Under the pieces are notes generated by a model. It was not told where the DNA came from. It searched no databases and was given only the letters and a program-made list of their open reading frames with translations. The position numbers and the translations under genes were made by a program. Of a stretch of 64,000 nucleotides of DNA, positions 9,368 to 20,934 are shown piece by piece (positions within the stretch are counted from its first letter, which is position 1; each line of letters starts with the position of its first letter). Origin of the DNA: Roseomonas sp. KE2513 (lineage in GTDB: Bacteria; Pseudomonadota; Alphaproteobacteria; Acetobacterales; Acetobacteraceae); NCBI RefSeq assembly GCF_016107305.1, contig NZ_RCVR01000015.1, positions 62,001 to 126,000 of the forward strand. Direction: 5' to 3'.

Positions 9368-11197
9368 CTACCTCTCACCCACCCGGTCTACTGAGGCCGT
9401 TCTCAGCATCTGCTCCGCACCCTGCGCGTTCCCTGCCGGATCAGTCTGACACCCCTGCGGCGCGAAGCGGATGCTAGCCTGCAGCCCACCCGGCTCGAAG
9501 CGCAACCGCACCGCAGCGCCTGCGCCCAACTCGCGGGCCAGTGCCTGTTCGAGCAGCCGCGTGCCAAAGCCACGTCGGGTCGGCACATTTGCTATCGGCG
9601 GGCCACCAGTCTCGATCCAATGCAGTTCCATCACCCTGCCTGCATCTTCGTGGCAGGTGACTGCAACGCGCCCTCCTGAGACCGAGAGCGCCCCGTGCTT
9701 GACGGCGTTGGTTGCCAGCTCGTGCAGCGCCAACGACAGGGTTTGCGCTTGCCCCGGAAAGAGGTGCACGCTCCGCCTAGCAACTCGGAAGTAGGAAAGA
9801 TCGATCCGCGACCCAGCGCCGCTGCTGTCATCACTCAGCCAGGGCGAAAGTGCGGCGTGCACCACTGCGCTGAGCTCCGCTGCTTCCCACGAAATGGAGG
9901 TCAGCAGGTCGTGCGTTCGCGCCAGGGCACGCAGGCGGCCCTGGAAGTCGGCCGCAAACTGCGACGGATCGGTGGAGCCTGCTCCGCGTAGACTTTGAGC
10001 GGCCACAGCCTGGACTGTGGCGAGCAAATTCTTCGCTCGATGGTCCAACTCGGCCACAACCAGGCGCCGATGACGCTCGCTGCGATTGCGTTCCTCCAAT
10101 GCGGCGGTAAAGGCGGCTGCGAGGTCGTCGGCCTCGCGCAGGCCAGTGGATGCCGGCGTCACGCCTCCCGCGACCAGCGCCGTCAGCCCCTGGAAGGCGG
10201 CCACAGTGCGCCGTGCCAGCAGGACCGCAAGAGCGACGCCGACTGCGGCAACAAGCCCCCCGAAGCCCAGGATGCGTGTGAGCGCGGCATGTAGCGGAGC
10301 CTCGAATTCTGTTTCGGGCATCGTCAACACGTAGCTGTAGCCGCTGCGCGGCCCATGGGCGAAAGCAGTCACCGCCGGAACCCCCTCCCGGGTGGTTGTG
10401 CCGCGCAGCACACCCTCCGACGCAGCCGCCACCAAGGCCTGTATCTCGCGTCGCATTGGCTGGCCGATGATGTCACCTCCACCTCGCGTTCTGGCTACGA
10501 TGGCACCCGCACGGTCGGTAACCGTGCCGACCCATCCGGGCGCGTCGGGGACGCGCTGCGCCTCCAGCGCCGCCGCCACCCACGCCTGCGGCAGCGAGAG
10601 GCCAAGGCCCGACAGGACCACGCGCTGCCCGGAGGCGTCAGGGGCACCCAATACTGGCACGCCGACTGCCACGGCAGGCTTCCCGGTCGCGGTGCCTCGG
10701 AACAAGTTGGAGACTTCAACGCGACCTGAGGCGAGTACCTGCAGCGCCTGATCAGGGGCCTGCACCCCGACCCGGCGCTCTCCCGGTGCCCAGGCGGTCA
10801 GCAGCGCGATCCGGCCTTCGATGGTGACCAGGGTGAGAACGGCGCCGCCGAACAGGGCGGAGGCGGCGCGCATCTCGCCTTCAAAGCTGTCGAGGTCACC
10901 CCTGGCGAGGGCCGATGACGCCGAGATCCCGTTCAGAAGTGCCTCGGCGCGATTGAACTCAGCGTCGACCGCAAGCGCCATTGTCCGGGTTCGGCTCAGT
11001 AGGGCGTCCTCGGCCCGCGCTCGCGCTTCGCCCTGCCCACGCCAGACCCCTGCGACAGCCAGCACGAGGAGCGGCATGGAGATGACGGCGACCAGGACCA
11101 ACAGGCGCTTGGCGAGGGATGCCGAGGCGCGAACCGGAGTGACACGTGCTGGTGCCGCCGAGGCAACGCCTACTGTCCCAAGGCTCAAACCGAACAA
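9368..11197 (-). CDS. HWE-family sensor histidine kinase
   Basis: A membrane sensor kinase of about 609 residues. A first membrane span near 29-50 and a second near 310-330 bracket a periplasmic sensor of roughly 260 residues. The kinase core carries the HWE signatures: LDHRAKNLLATVQ with the phosphoacceptor at H386, an N-box ALHELATNAVKHG containing the family histidine near 492, and HWIE near 526-529, matching the W-x-E motif. HWE kinases are common in alphaproteobacteria and often feed the general stress response. No response regulator is adjacent, so this is an orphan. The start is uncertain: TTG 11197 is the longest option and no good ribosome-binding site is seen. Confidence 0.88.
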   Translation of the reverse strand: MFGLSLGTVGVASAAPARVTPVRASASLAKRLLVLVAVISMPLLVLAVAGVWRGQGEARARAEDALLSRTRTMALAVDAEFNRAEALLNGISASSALARGDLDSFEGEMRAASALFGGAVLTLVTIEGRIALLTAWAPGERRVGVQAPDQALQVLASGRVEVSNLFRGTATGKPAVAVGVPVLGAPDASGQRVVLSGLGLSLPQAWVAAALEAQRVPDAPGWVGTVTDRAGAIVARTRGGGDIIGQPMRREIQALVAAASEGVLRGTTTREGVPAVTAFAHGPRSGYSYVLTMPETEFEAPLHAALTRILGFGGLVAAVGVALAVLLARRTVAAFQGLTALVAGGVTPASTGLREADDLAAAFTAALEERNRSERHRRLVVAELDHRAKNLLATVQAVAAQSLRGAGSTDPSQFAADFQGRLRALARTHDLLTSISWEAAELSAVVHAALSPWLSDDSSGAGSRIDLSYFRVARRSVHLFPGQAQTLSLALHELATNAVKHGALSVSGGRVAVTCHEDAGRVMELHWIETGGPPIANVPTRRGFGTRLLEQALARELGAGAAVRLRFEPGGLQASIRFAPQGCQTDPAGNAQGAEQMLRTASVDRVGER

Positions 11198-11774
11198 CCG
11201 GTCTGCTTAACGGCCGGTGGTTGCCGAGAGATCGAGCCGGGCGCCTCAGCGTAAAGCCAAGTGGGCGCTGGGAAGCGGGTAGTGCTCAAACTGTGCTTCA
11301 GCACACAGACAGAATTCCAGGCCAAGTACAGGCAAGACATGGCTTCTACCCACTCGGTGATCGACACCCTGAGGTCCCAATTGGTGTCCCAACAGCGGCA
11401 GAAAATCGCAGCAATATGACAGCAGCGCAACTAGCACGGTCGAGATCCCAGTCGAACCTTCGCGTCCGGTGGCCGCGTTCGACAAGAGCTCACCTATGAA
11501 AGGAGGAGAACAGCCATGGCAAGGACAGCGCGGTTCGGCCTCGCTCCTTCAGATTGGGCGACCTGCTCGTCCGAGGCGCCGCCGCCCGAGCAAACGAGCC
11601 CCAACGCCGAACCCTTGAACTAGATACAGACCTTGCACGTGCTGAACGAAGCCCCGGAGGGAAGGCAGAATGCAGGGCACAGCTGGGTGAAAACGGAGAC
11701 TGAGCGAGACGCCATGCACACGCCTCGCCCTGATCTCCGATCCAGTAAATGAGGGCTTACAGCAAATAACACGC
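11198..11774. other. Intergenic region between the histidine kinase and gyrB
   Basis: About 577 bases, clearly less GC-rich than the surroundings. It lies upstream of the minus-strand kinase and downstream of gyrB. It contains two tiny plus-strand frames: 11339-11419 (26 codons, weak ribosome-binding site) and 11516-11623 (35 codons, very strong ribosome-binding site). I saw no tRNA, convincing terminator or repeat. Confidence 0.5.
11516..11623 (+). CDS. Candidate 35-residue small protein
   Basis: ATG at 11516 is preceded by AAAGGAGGAGAA with nine bases between GGAGG and the start, one of the best Shine-Dalgarno sequences in the window. The frame runs 35 codons to TAG at 11621-11623. The product is hydrophilic, begins MARTARFG and has a Pro/Glu-rich tail (APPPEQ region shifted into PPPEQTSPN). 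It has no membrane segment or recognised motif. The ribosome-binding site is the main support; the lack of a family keeps confidence low. Confidence 0.35.
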   Translation: MARTARFGLAPSDWATCSSEAPPPEQTSPNAEPLN

Positions 11775-14351
<2,577 letters not shown>

Positions 14352-14382
14352 TCAGCGGACAAGGCCGGGGGACGCCTTGCCT

Positions 14383-15576
14383 TCAGGCCGCCTCCGGCAC
14401 GATCCCTTCGGTTCCGATCGAGAACCTTTCCGCCACGCCCCCCAGGGAGGCGAAGACGCCGGGCTCCGTCCCCGTCAGGAAGCTCTGCGCGGGCAAGGCC
14501 GTGAGCGCCGCGAAGAGCGCCTCCCGCCGGACGGCGTCCAGATGGGCCGCGATCTCGTCCAGCAGCAGCAGCGGCGCGAAGCCCCGGGTGGCCGCGATGA
14601 GCGCCGAATGCGCCAGGACGGTCGAGATGAGCAGTGCCTTCTGCTCCCCGGTGGAGCAGAGCTCGGCCGGCACGCCCTTAGGCAGGTGGGAAAGCCGGAG
14701 GTCGCATCGGTGCGGCCCGCCCAGCGCCATGCCGGCCGCCGCATCACGTCCCCGCCGCGCCGCCAGCGCCGCGCGCAGCCCGTCCTCCACCTGAAGGGCG
14801 GACTGGGTCTCGAGCGCGGAAGCGGTGTCGCATTCGAGGGCACAGAGGGCTGCTGGAAAGGCGCCCGCCAGCCCCTCCGCAAGGGCCGCGTTGAGGCGGG
14901 CCACCAGGGAGCGCCGGGCGGCGGTCAGGGCCACGCCGTGGCGCGCCATGGCGTCCTCCAGCCCGTCCAGCCAACGGGCCTCCACGCGGCCGCCGTCGCG
15001 CCCCTCGGCCAGCAGGCGGTTGCGCTGGGTCATGGCGTTCTCGTAGGCCGAGACCTCCCGCGCGTGGTTCGGGTCCAGCGCCCAGACCAGCCGGTCGAGA
15101 AAGCGGCGGCGCCCCGAGGCGGCCTCCTGGAACAACCGGTCCATCTGCGGGGTCAGCCAGACCGCCGCCACCAGCCGCCCCAGCTCCGCCTGGGAGCGCA
15201 CGGGGGCGCCGTCCAGCCGGAAGGTACGCTTGTCGGGCGGCCCGTCATGCACGGTGCCCGTGCCGAGGTCGAACACCCCCTCCGGCCCCTCGAAACGGCC
15301 CGAGACGGCCCAGGGAAGCGAGTCCTCCCCCACATGCCGCCCGAGGTCGGCGATCCTTGCCCCACGCAGCCCCCGACCCGGCCCGAGAAGGCTGATCGCC
15401 TCCAGCAGGTTCGTCTTGCCCGAGCCGTTCTCCCCCGCGATGACCACGATCCCCGCCGAGAACCGCAGCGCGGCGTGCGCGTGATTGCGGAAGTCCTGCA
15501 GCTGAAGGCGGGTGAGGCGAAGGGTGGGGTTCACGCGGGAAGGGATCGTCCAGGAAGGCTGCCCGGTTGCCATCAT
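14383..15576 (-). CDS. recF: DNA replication and repair protein RecF
   Basis: A RecF of about 397 residues, an SMC-like ATPase that helps load RecA at gaps with RecO and RecR. It shows LQDFRNHAHAALRF, Walker A GENGSGKTNLLEAIS, the signature-like STGEQKALLIS and Walker B LLLLDEIAAHLD. The start is ambiguous: ATG 15576, ATG 15573 or GTG 15534. The conserved domain begins just after the GTG, and none has a strong ribosome-binding site. It is 151 bases upstream of gyrB and separated from dnaN by an oppositely oriented gene. Confidence 0.93.
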   Translation of the reverse strand: MMATGQPSWTIPSRVNPTLRLTRLQLQDFRNHAHAALRFSAGIVVIAGENGSGKTNLLEAISLLGPGRGLRGARIADLGRHVGEDSLPWAVSGRFEGPEGVFDLGTGTVHDGPPDKRTFRLDGAPVRSQAELGRLVAAVWLTPQMDRLFQEAASGRRRFLDRLVWALDPNHAREVSAYENAMTQRNRLLAEGRDGGRVEARWLDGLEDAMARHGVALTAARRSLVARLNAALAEGLAGAFPAALCALECDTASALETQSALQVEDGLRAALAARRGRDAAAGMALGGPHRCDLRLSHLPKGVPAELCSTGEQKALLISTVLAHSALIAATRGFAPLLLLDEIAAHLDAVRREALFAALTALPAQSFLTGTEPGVFASLGGVAERFSIGTEGIVPEAA

Positions 15577-15864
15577 CGGGCGGAGCGTCGCGAAAAGCCG
15601 TGCCAAGCCGTCCGCAAAGGGTGGGCCCATGGCTTCCGCCGCGCATGACGGCATGCAGGCCCATGGGAAAGGCCGCGACAGCGCTTACACCACAAACCGG
15701 CCCTGGTGGACTCCTCCGCCCGGTCCGCGCCGCCGCGCCAGTCCGGAGGACGGTCTGGCGCCGCTTCGGTCGTCCTCCCACATACCTGCCCGTCCAATCC
15801 GGCCCCTTGCCCTACACACCCCGCGCGGCAATGGATCGAAACACCACCACGAGCGTTGAGCGTG

Positions 15865-16659
15865 ATGCCTTTCAGCACGAAGGATACGGAGCTTCTCGGG
15901 CACCTGACGCGCCGGCTGGGTTCGGACCATCAGGCCGAGGCGGACACGGCCCGCGAGCGGATCAACCAGTTGCTCGCCCGGCACGGCCTGAACTTCAACG
16001 ACTACGCCGAGTGGGTGGAGGCCGGCGTCCTGGCGGACGGGCATGCCGAGCCGCAGCGCGAGAATGTTGAGCTTCGGAACGAGATCGCCCGCTTGCGCGA
16101 GGAGGCGGCGGGCCTGGAGGCCGAGCTGGTCAGCCTGCGGAGCGCGGCGCGGCTGCAGCTGGTCCCCGCCGCGGTGCCCTGGCCCGGCACAAGGACCGGC
16201 CGGCCCCGGAAGCGGCACACATCCGCTCTCGTCCGCACGGCGGTCTTCAGCCTTATCGCCGCCCTGCCCCTCGGCTGGTTCCTCTCCGGCCCGCACCGCC
16301 CCTCGCCTGCACGCCCTGCCGCGAGCATCCCAGCGAGAGACATCCTCCCCGCACCATCGGGGACCGACAGTGCAGATCGGCTGGCTTCGAACCTTCCTGT
16401 CCGCACGGGCTCGGAGATCGATCCGGCAATGGGGAGCGCCTGGAAGCCGCCGGTCGGAAGCCGGCTTGCCTCGGTGCTGGAGGACAGCGCGATCCTGAGC
16501 ACCCCCTTCCCCTCAAGGGCAACCGAGCAGCCGATTGGCCGGGGCAACCGGGTTGCCGTCCTTCGGCAGCTCGTCGCGAATGGCCGCCAGTGGGCCGAGG
16601 TCACCAGCCCGACGGTGAGCGGCTACATCCCGCTCGACCTGTTGGAGCTGCAGGACTAG
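15865..16659 (+). CDS. Membrane-anchored protein with coiled coil and SH3-like domain
   Basis: A 264-residue protein on the plus strand inside the minus-strand replication block. Residues 1-60 are a soluble helical segment. About 63-95 is Glu/Leu-rich and likely coiled coil. A basic stretch (RPRKRH) precedes one membrane span near 121-141. After a Pro/Ala-rich linker, about 205-264 looks like a bacterial SH3 domain (VLRQLVANGRQWAEV...GYIPLDLL). I start at ATG 15865 (MPFSTKD); the upstream frame is not protein-like. The basic side before the span suggests the N-terminus is cytoplasmic and the SH3 part periplasmic. It ends 10 bases from the dnaN stop, convergently. Function is unknown. Confidence 0.75.
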   Translation: MPFSTKDTELLGHLTRRLGSDHQAEADTARERINQLLARHGLNFNDYAEWVEAGVLADGHAEPQRENVELRNEIARLREEAAGLEAELVSLRSAARLQLVPAAVPWPGTRTGRPRKRHTSALVRTAVFSLIAALPLGWFLSGPHRPSPARPAASIPARDILPAPSGTDSADRLASNLPVRTGSEIDPAMGSAWKPPVGSRLASVLEDSAILSTPFPSRATEQPIGRGNRVAVLRQLVANGRQWAEVTSPTVSGYIPLDLLELQD

Positions 16660-16669
16660 CCGACGGCCC

Positions 16670-17797
16670 TCACACCCGCATGGGCATGAGGACGTAGAGC
16701 GCCGCGGGCTTGGCCGCGTCCTGCACGATGGTCGGCGCCGAACCGTCGGCGAAGCGGAACTCCACCTGCCCGTCCACCTGGTCCGTGATGTCCTTCAGGT
16801 AGCGGGCCTGGAAGCCGATCTCGAGCGGGGCGGCGTCGTAGCTGACGGTGTCGTTGTCCAGCTCCTCCTGCGCCTGACCCTGCTCGGGGGAGGCGGCCGT
16901 GAGGAGAAGGTGGTTCTTCTCCAGCGAAAGCTTCACGGGACGCGAGCGCTCGCTGCTGATCGCCGCCACCCGGTCCACCGCGGCGGCGAAGGCGGTCTTG
17001 TCCACCGAGAGCACCCGGTCGTTGCCCTTCGGGATCACCCGCTCGTAGTCGGGGAAGGTGCCGTCGATGAGCTTGCTCGTCAGCGTCACCGTGCCGAGCT
17101 TCACCTGGAGCTTCGTGTCGGAGAGCCGGAACTCGATCTCCTCCATTGTCTCATCGGCCAGCTTGCGGAGCTCGTTGACGGTCTTGCGCGGCACGATCAC
17201 GCCGGGCATCCCGGCCGCGCCCTCCGGCAGCGGCTCCTCGACGCGGGCGAGGCGGTGGCCGTCGGTCGCGACCGCCCGCAGCACCTTCGCCCCCGCCACT
17301 TCGGGAGCGTGGAGATAGATGCCGTTGAGGTAGTAGCGCGTCTCCTCGGTCGAGATCGCGAACTTCGTGCGGTCCACCAGGTCGCGCAGCATGCCGGCGG
17401 TCAGAGAGAAGCGGTGCGGCAGCTTGCCCTCGGTCATGGAGGGGAAGTCCTCGACCGGCAGCACCATCAGGCCCGTGTTGTAGCGGCCGGCGCGCAGCGC
17501 CAGCGGCGCGTCGCCGCCGCGATGGTCCAGCTCGACCTTGGCGCCGTCGGGCAGCTTGCGGACGATCTCGAGCAGGGTCGCGGCGGGGGCGGTACAGCGG
17601 CCCTCGCGGGCCACCTCGACACCGCCGATCTCCTCGACGATCGCGATCTCCATGTCGGTCGCGGTCAGCCGCAGCCCGTCCTTGGTCGCATCCATGAGGA
17701 CATTCGCCAGGATCGGGATGGTGTTGCGACGCTCCACCACACCCTGCACATGGGCAAGGGCCTTCAGGAGCACAGCCCGGTCCACCGTGAACTTCAT
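16670..17797 (-). CDS. dnaN: DNA polymerase III subunit beta (sliding clamp)
   Basis: A 375-residue sliding clamp, close to the usual 366-375. It opens MKFTVDRAVLLKALAHVQGV followed by ERRNTIPILANVL, the conserved N-terminal clamp sequence. Further motifs include ATDGHRLARVEEPLP and the C-terminal ALYVLMPMRV, the standard LMPxR ending that forms part of the partner-binding pocket. I chose ATG 17797 over the frame opening at 17857 because conservation begins there. It follows dnaA by 109 bases in the same direction. Confidence 0.97.
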   Translation of the reverse strand: MKFTVDRAVLLKALAHVQGVVERRNTIPILANVLMDATKDGLRLTATDMEIAIVEEIGGVEVAREGRCTAPAATLLEIVRKLPDGAKVELDHRGGDAPLALRAGRYNTGLMVLPVEDFPSMTEGKLPHRFSLTAGMLRDLVDRTKFAISTEETRYYLNGIYLHAPEVAGAKVLRAVATDGHRLARVEEPLPEGAAGMPGVIVPRKTVNELRKLADETMEEIEFRLSDTKLQVKLGTVTLTSKLIDGTFPDYERVIPKGNDRVLSVDKTAFAAAVDRVAAISSERSRPVKLSLEKNHLLLTAASPEQGQAQEELDNDTVSYDAAPLEIGFQARYLKDITDQVDGQVEFRFADGSAPTIVQDAAKPAALYVLMPMRV

Positions 17798-17906
17798 CGC
17801 CGCCACCCCCCGCAACGCCATCGGGGGCGGAGAGCCCCCGAGTGAGCCCTCTATCATCGTGAAAACTCGGCGTGAAGCCTAGCGCCCGAAGCGGGAGGCC
17901 CGCCCC

Positions 17907-19370
17907 TCAGGTCTCCAGCATGCGCCGGAGCAGCTCCACATCCTCGGCGAAGCCGGCATCGCCCTGCATCAGCTCGGCCACGCGGGAGACGGCGTGCATG
18001 ACGGTGGTGTGGTCCCGGTTGCCGAAGCGCCGCCCGATCTCGGGCAGGGAGCGGGAGGTGAGCTGCTTTGAGAGATACATCGCCACCTGCCGCGGCCGCG
18101 CCACGTTCCGCGCCCGCCGGGCCGAGGACATGTCGGTCAGGCGGATGTTGTAGTGCTCGGCCACCCGCTTCTGGATTTCCTCGATCGTCACGCGGCGGTC
18201 GTGGGCGCGGAGGATGTCGTGCAGCACCTCCTGGCAGGACTCGAGCGTCACCGGCCGGCCGAAGAGGTTCGCGTGCGCGATCAGCCGGTTCAGCGCCCCC
18301 TCCAGCTCGCGCACGTTGGAGGTGATCTTGTGCGCAAGGAATTCCAGCACCCGCGCCGGCACGTCCACCTGGGCAGCGTTCGCCTTGCTCTCGAGGATGG
18401 AGATGCGCAGCTCGTAAGTGGTCGCGTGGATGTCGGCCACCATGCCGCAGCCCAGCCGCGTCCGCAGCCGGTCCTCCAGCCCCGCCAGGTCCGAGGGCGG
18501 CTTGTCGGAGGAGACGACGATCTGCTTGCCCTGGTCCACCAGCGCGTTGAAGGTGTGGAAGAACTCCTCCTGCGTGTTGTCCTTGCCGATCAGGAATTGC
18601 AGGTCGTCGATCATCAGCACGTCGACGGAGCGAAGGCTCTCCTTGAACTCCATCGTGGACTGCGAGCGCAGCGCCGCGATGAAGCGGTACATGAACTTCT
18701 CCGCGCTCATATAGGCGACGGAGCGCCCGCCGCTGCCGGCCTGCGGCTCGCGGATGGCCCAGGCGATCGCGTGCATCAGGTGCGTCTTGCCCAGCCCGAC
18801 GCCACCGTAGAGGAACAGCGGGTTGAAGCCAGGCGAGTTCGGCTTCTCCGCCACGCGACGCGCGCAGGCATGGGCGAATTCATTGGGCTTGCCAACGATG
18901 AAGCTGTCGAAGGTGAAGCGCGGGTCGAGCGGCGCGGCCCAGTCCCCGCGCGCATCGACCTTCTGCGACTCGGCGCGGACGGCTTCGCTCGGCGGGCGCG
19001 TCGCCGGCAGCGGCTCCGCGAGGTCAGCGCCGTCAGGCACCGCCACGGTTTCGCGCGCCGCCTGCGGGGACGCGACGCGAATGTCCACGCGCCTCACGCC
19101 CACGGACTCGGCCTGCCAGAGAGCCCTCAGCCGGTCGCCGTACTGCCCGCGCAGCCAGTCCCGCAGGAAGCGCGTGGGCACATGGACGATCGCCTCCTCG
19201 CCCTCCACGCCCGCGAGCGTCAGTTGGCGAAGCCAGGTGCGGTACTCGGCCTCGCCCACTTCCTCGCGCAAACGGCCGCGGATCCTCGCCCAGGCCGCAT
19301 CCAGCCGCACGTCGTCCACGGAACCGGTAGCGGATGCGGCGGGCGAGGCATTGGCGTGCTGATCCGGCAT
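17907..19370 (-). CDS. dnaA: Chromosomal replication initiator DnaA
   Basis: A 487-residue initiator that binds DnaA boxes and opens oriC. Domain I (about 22-90, LREEVGEAEYRTWLRQL) is followed by a short variable domain II. The AAA+ domain has Walker A GGVGLGKT at about 189-196 and Walker B VDVLMIDDLQFL. The C-terminal helix-turn-helix carries the DnaA signature around GNRDHTTVMHAVSRV. ATG 19370 (MPDQHAN) is chosen over the upstream frame start at 19394. It lies downstream of rpsT and upstream of dnaN. Confidence 0.97.
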   Translation of the reverse strand: MPDQHANASPAASATGSVDDVRLDAAWARIRGRLREEVGEAEYRTWLRQLTLAGVEGEEAIVHVPTRFLRDWLRGQYGDRLRALWQAESVGVRRVDIRVASPQAARETVAVPDGADLAEPLPATRPPSEAVRAESQKVDARGDWAAPLDPRFTFDSFIVGKPNEFAHACARRVAEKPNSPGFNPLFLYGGVGLGKTHLMHAIAWAIREPQAGSGGRSVAYMSAEKFMYRFIAALRSQSTMEFKESLRSVDVLMIDDLQFLIGKDNTQEEFFHTFNALVDQGKQIVVSSDKPPSDLAGLEDRLRTRLGCGMVADIHATTYELRISILESKANAAQVDVPARVLEFLAHKITSNVRELEGALNRLIAHANLFGRPVTLESCQEVLHDILRAHDRRVTIEEIQKRVAEHYNIRLTDMSSARRARNVARPRQVAMYLSKQLTSRSLPEIGRRFGNRDHTTVMHAVSRVAELMQGDAGFAEDVELLRRMLET

Positions 19371-19507
19371 GCGATCCACCCGAAGCCCCCTCATTCATCC
19401 CCGCGGCAACGCGTGGACGGACCCTGCATCACGAAAGGTAACTTGCCATCCCGTCCGCCGCAAACGCCAAACACGTTCACGCCAAAGACACGAGAGCAAC
19501 ACGCAAG

Positions 19508-19536
19508 AAAAAGCGCCACGGCGCACAAGCACCGTG
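19508..19536 (-). terminator. Possible intrinsic terminator or attenuator between rpsT and dnaA
   Basis: On the minus strand CACGG and CCGTG pair across a ten-base loop, and an alternative GCGC/GCGC hairpin runs directly into five T residues. The sequence lies between the rpsT terminator and dnaA. It could stop read-through or act as an upstream element of dnaA. Confidence 0.4.
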
Positions 19537-19581
19537 ACGCATTTGCCTCACGACTTTACTCGGGGACGACTTGCACAAGAA

Positions 19582-19595
19582 CGCCCGGAAGGGCG
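19582..19595 (-). terminator. Terminator-like hairpin after rpsT
   Basis: Twelve bases beyond the rpsT stop, the minus strand reads CGCCC, loop TTCC, GGGCG, followed by TTCTT. A short GC stem with a UUCC tetraloop and T-rich tail fits an intrinsic terminator. Confidence 0.55.
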
Positions 19596-19606
19596 CCTTT
19601 ACTTCC

Positions 19607-19879
19607 TCAGGCCGCGGCGCCGAGCGCCTTGATGCGCGCCGACAGGCGCGACAGCTTGCGCGCCACGGTGTTGTCGTGCGTCACACCCTTGTCGGCCGCG
19701 CGCTGCAGCTCGGGCTGGGCCAGGCGGAACGCCTCCTGGGCCTTCGCCTTGTCGCCGCCCGTGATCGCGTCCTCGACGGCCCGCAGGAAGGTGCGGACGC
19801 GCGAGCGCCGGGCGCGGTTGCGCTCGAGGCGCTTCTCGTTCTGCCGGATGCGCTTACGCGCGGAAGCGGTGTTCGCCAT
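19607..19879 (-). CDS. rpsT: 30S ribosomal protein S20
   Basis: A 90-residue basic helical protein that binds 16S rRNA early in 30S assembly. The N-terminus [20 protein letters not shown] and the Arg/Lys-rich helices are characteristic, as are [13 protein letters not shown] and an Ala-rich end. Its position next to dnaA is conserved in many alphaproteobacteria. A well-spaced promoter lies upstream at 19950-19978, and a hairpin terminator follows. The ribosome-binding site is weak (CAGCTCCC before ATG). Confidence 0.95.
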   Translation of the reverse strand: MANTASARKRIRQNEKRLERNRARRSRVRTFLRAVEDAITGGDKAKAQEAFRLAQPELQRAADKGVTHDNTVARKLSRLSARIKALGAAA

Positions 19880-19949
19880 GGGAGCTGAGAATACCAGTCG
19901 GAATGTTCATGGGGCGCGGTCCGCCGGGGACGGCCGCAGGAAGGGGGGC

Positions 19950-19978
19950 GTTCTATCCACAGCCCCCCGGGGAGTCAA
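19950..19978 (-). promoter_or_regulatory. Sigma70-type promoter for rpsT
   Basis: On the minus strand TTGACT (19978-19973) is followed after exactly 17 bases by TAGAAC (19955-19950). The -35 matches five of six consensus bases and the -10 four of six. It sits about 70 bases upstream of the rpsT start, just after the end of the enoyl-CoA hydratase gene. Confidence 0.6.
19953..19961 (-). promoter_or_regulatory. DnaA-box-like site overlapping the rpsT promoter
   Basis: The minus strand reads TGTGGATAG, one mismatch from the consensus TGTGGATAA. It covers the spacer end and the first three bases of the rpsT -10 element. DnaA binding here would be expected to block that promoter, or the site may mark part of the origin region. 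Confidence 0.45.
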
Positions 19979-19998
19979 GGAAAGAGGTCCACCCCCTC

Positions 19999-20778
19999 TC
20001 AGGCATTGCGGAAGGCTGGCTTCCGCTTTTCGGCAAAGGCGGCCATCCCCTCCTTCTGGTCCTCGGTCGCGAACAGGCTGTGGAACAGCCGCCGCTCCAG
20101 CCGCACCCCTTCGCGGAGCGAGAGCTCGTAGGCGGCGTTCACCGCCTCCTTGGCCATGGCGACGGAGGGCTGCGAGAAGGCGGCGATCGACTCGCCCATC
20201 TTCACGGCCTCATCCACGAGGCTCTCCACCGGCACCACGCGGGTGACGAGATTGGAGCGCTCCGCCTCGGCCGCATCCATCATCCGGCCAGTGAGGATCA
20301 GGTCCATCGCCTTCGACTTGCCCACCGCGCGCGTCAGCCGCTGCGAGCCGCCGGCGCCCGGGATGATGCCGAGTCGGATCTCGGGCTGACCGAACTTCGC
20401 GTTCTCGGCGGCGATGATGATGTCGCACATCATCGCAAGCTCGCAGCCGCCGCCGAGCGCAAAGCCCGCCACCGCCGCGATCACTGGCTTCTTGATGGTA
20501 AGCACCGTCTCCCACTTGTTGCCGATGAAGTCCTCGAAGTGCACGGCCGGGTAGGTTCGGTCCTTCATCTCCTTGATATCAGCGCCAGCCGCGAAGGCCT
20601 TCTCGCTGCCGGTGAGCACGATGGCGCCCACCGAGGCGTCGGCGTCGAAGGACTTGAGGGCCCCGCCCAGCTCCGTCATCAGCTGGTCGCAGAGGGCGTT
20701 GAGTGCGGCTGGCCGGTTGAGCGTGACCAGCCCCACCTTGCCGCGCGTCTCCACTGAGATCATCCCGTAATCGGCCAT
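19999..20778 (-). CDS. Enoyl-CoA hydratase
   Basis: A 259-residue crotonase-fold enzyme that hydrates trans-2-enoyl-CoA in fatty-acid beta-oxidation. The oxyanion-hole region (AGADIKEM) and both catalytic glutamates of the family are present, one in [11 protein letters not shown] and one in FGQPEIRLG. This supports a true hydratase rather than an isomerase or hydrolase. [20 protein letters not shown] closely matches the classical enzyme. ATG 20778 has AAGGAGGA nine bases upstream. It precedes rpsT and dnaA, an arrangement shared with other alphaproteobacteria. Confidence 0.92.
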   Translation of the reverse strand: MADYGMISVETRGKVGLVTLNRPAALNALCDQLMTELGGALKSFDADASVGAIVLTGSEKAFAAGADIKEMKDRTYPAVHFEDFIGNKWETVLTIKKPVIAAVAGFALGGGCELAMMCDIIIAAENAKFGQPEIRLGIIPGAGGSQRLTRAVGKSKAMDLILTGRMMDAAEAERSNLVTRVVPVESLVDEAVKMGESIAAFSQPSVAMAKEAVNAAYELSLREGVRLERRLFHSLFATEDQKEGMAAFAEKRKPAFRNA

Positions 20779-20934
20779 GGCGCTCCTCCTTGCTGGGCGC
20801 AGGCTGTGGCGCGGCGGGGGCGCGGTCAACGGGGCGCGGGAGGGGAGCGTCAATCAGCCGCGGTGCTCGACATGCAGCCGCAGGGGACGGGACTCGCAGC
20901 CGGGCTCAGGAGGGCCGACGCGTCTTCCGGCCGC

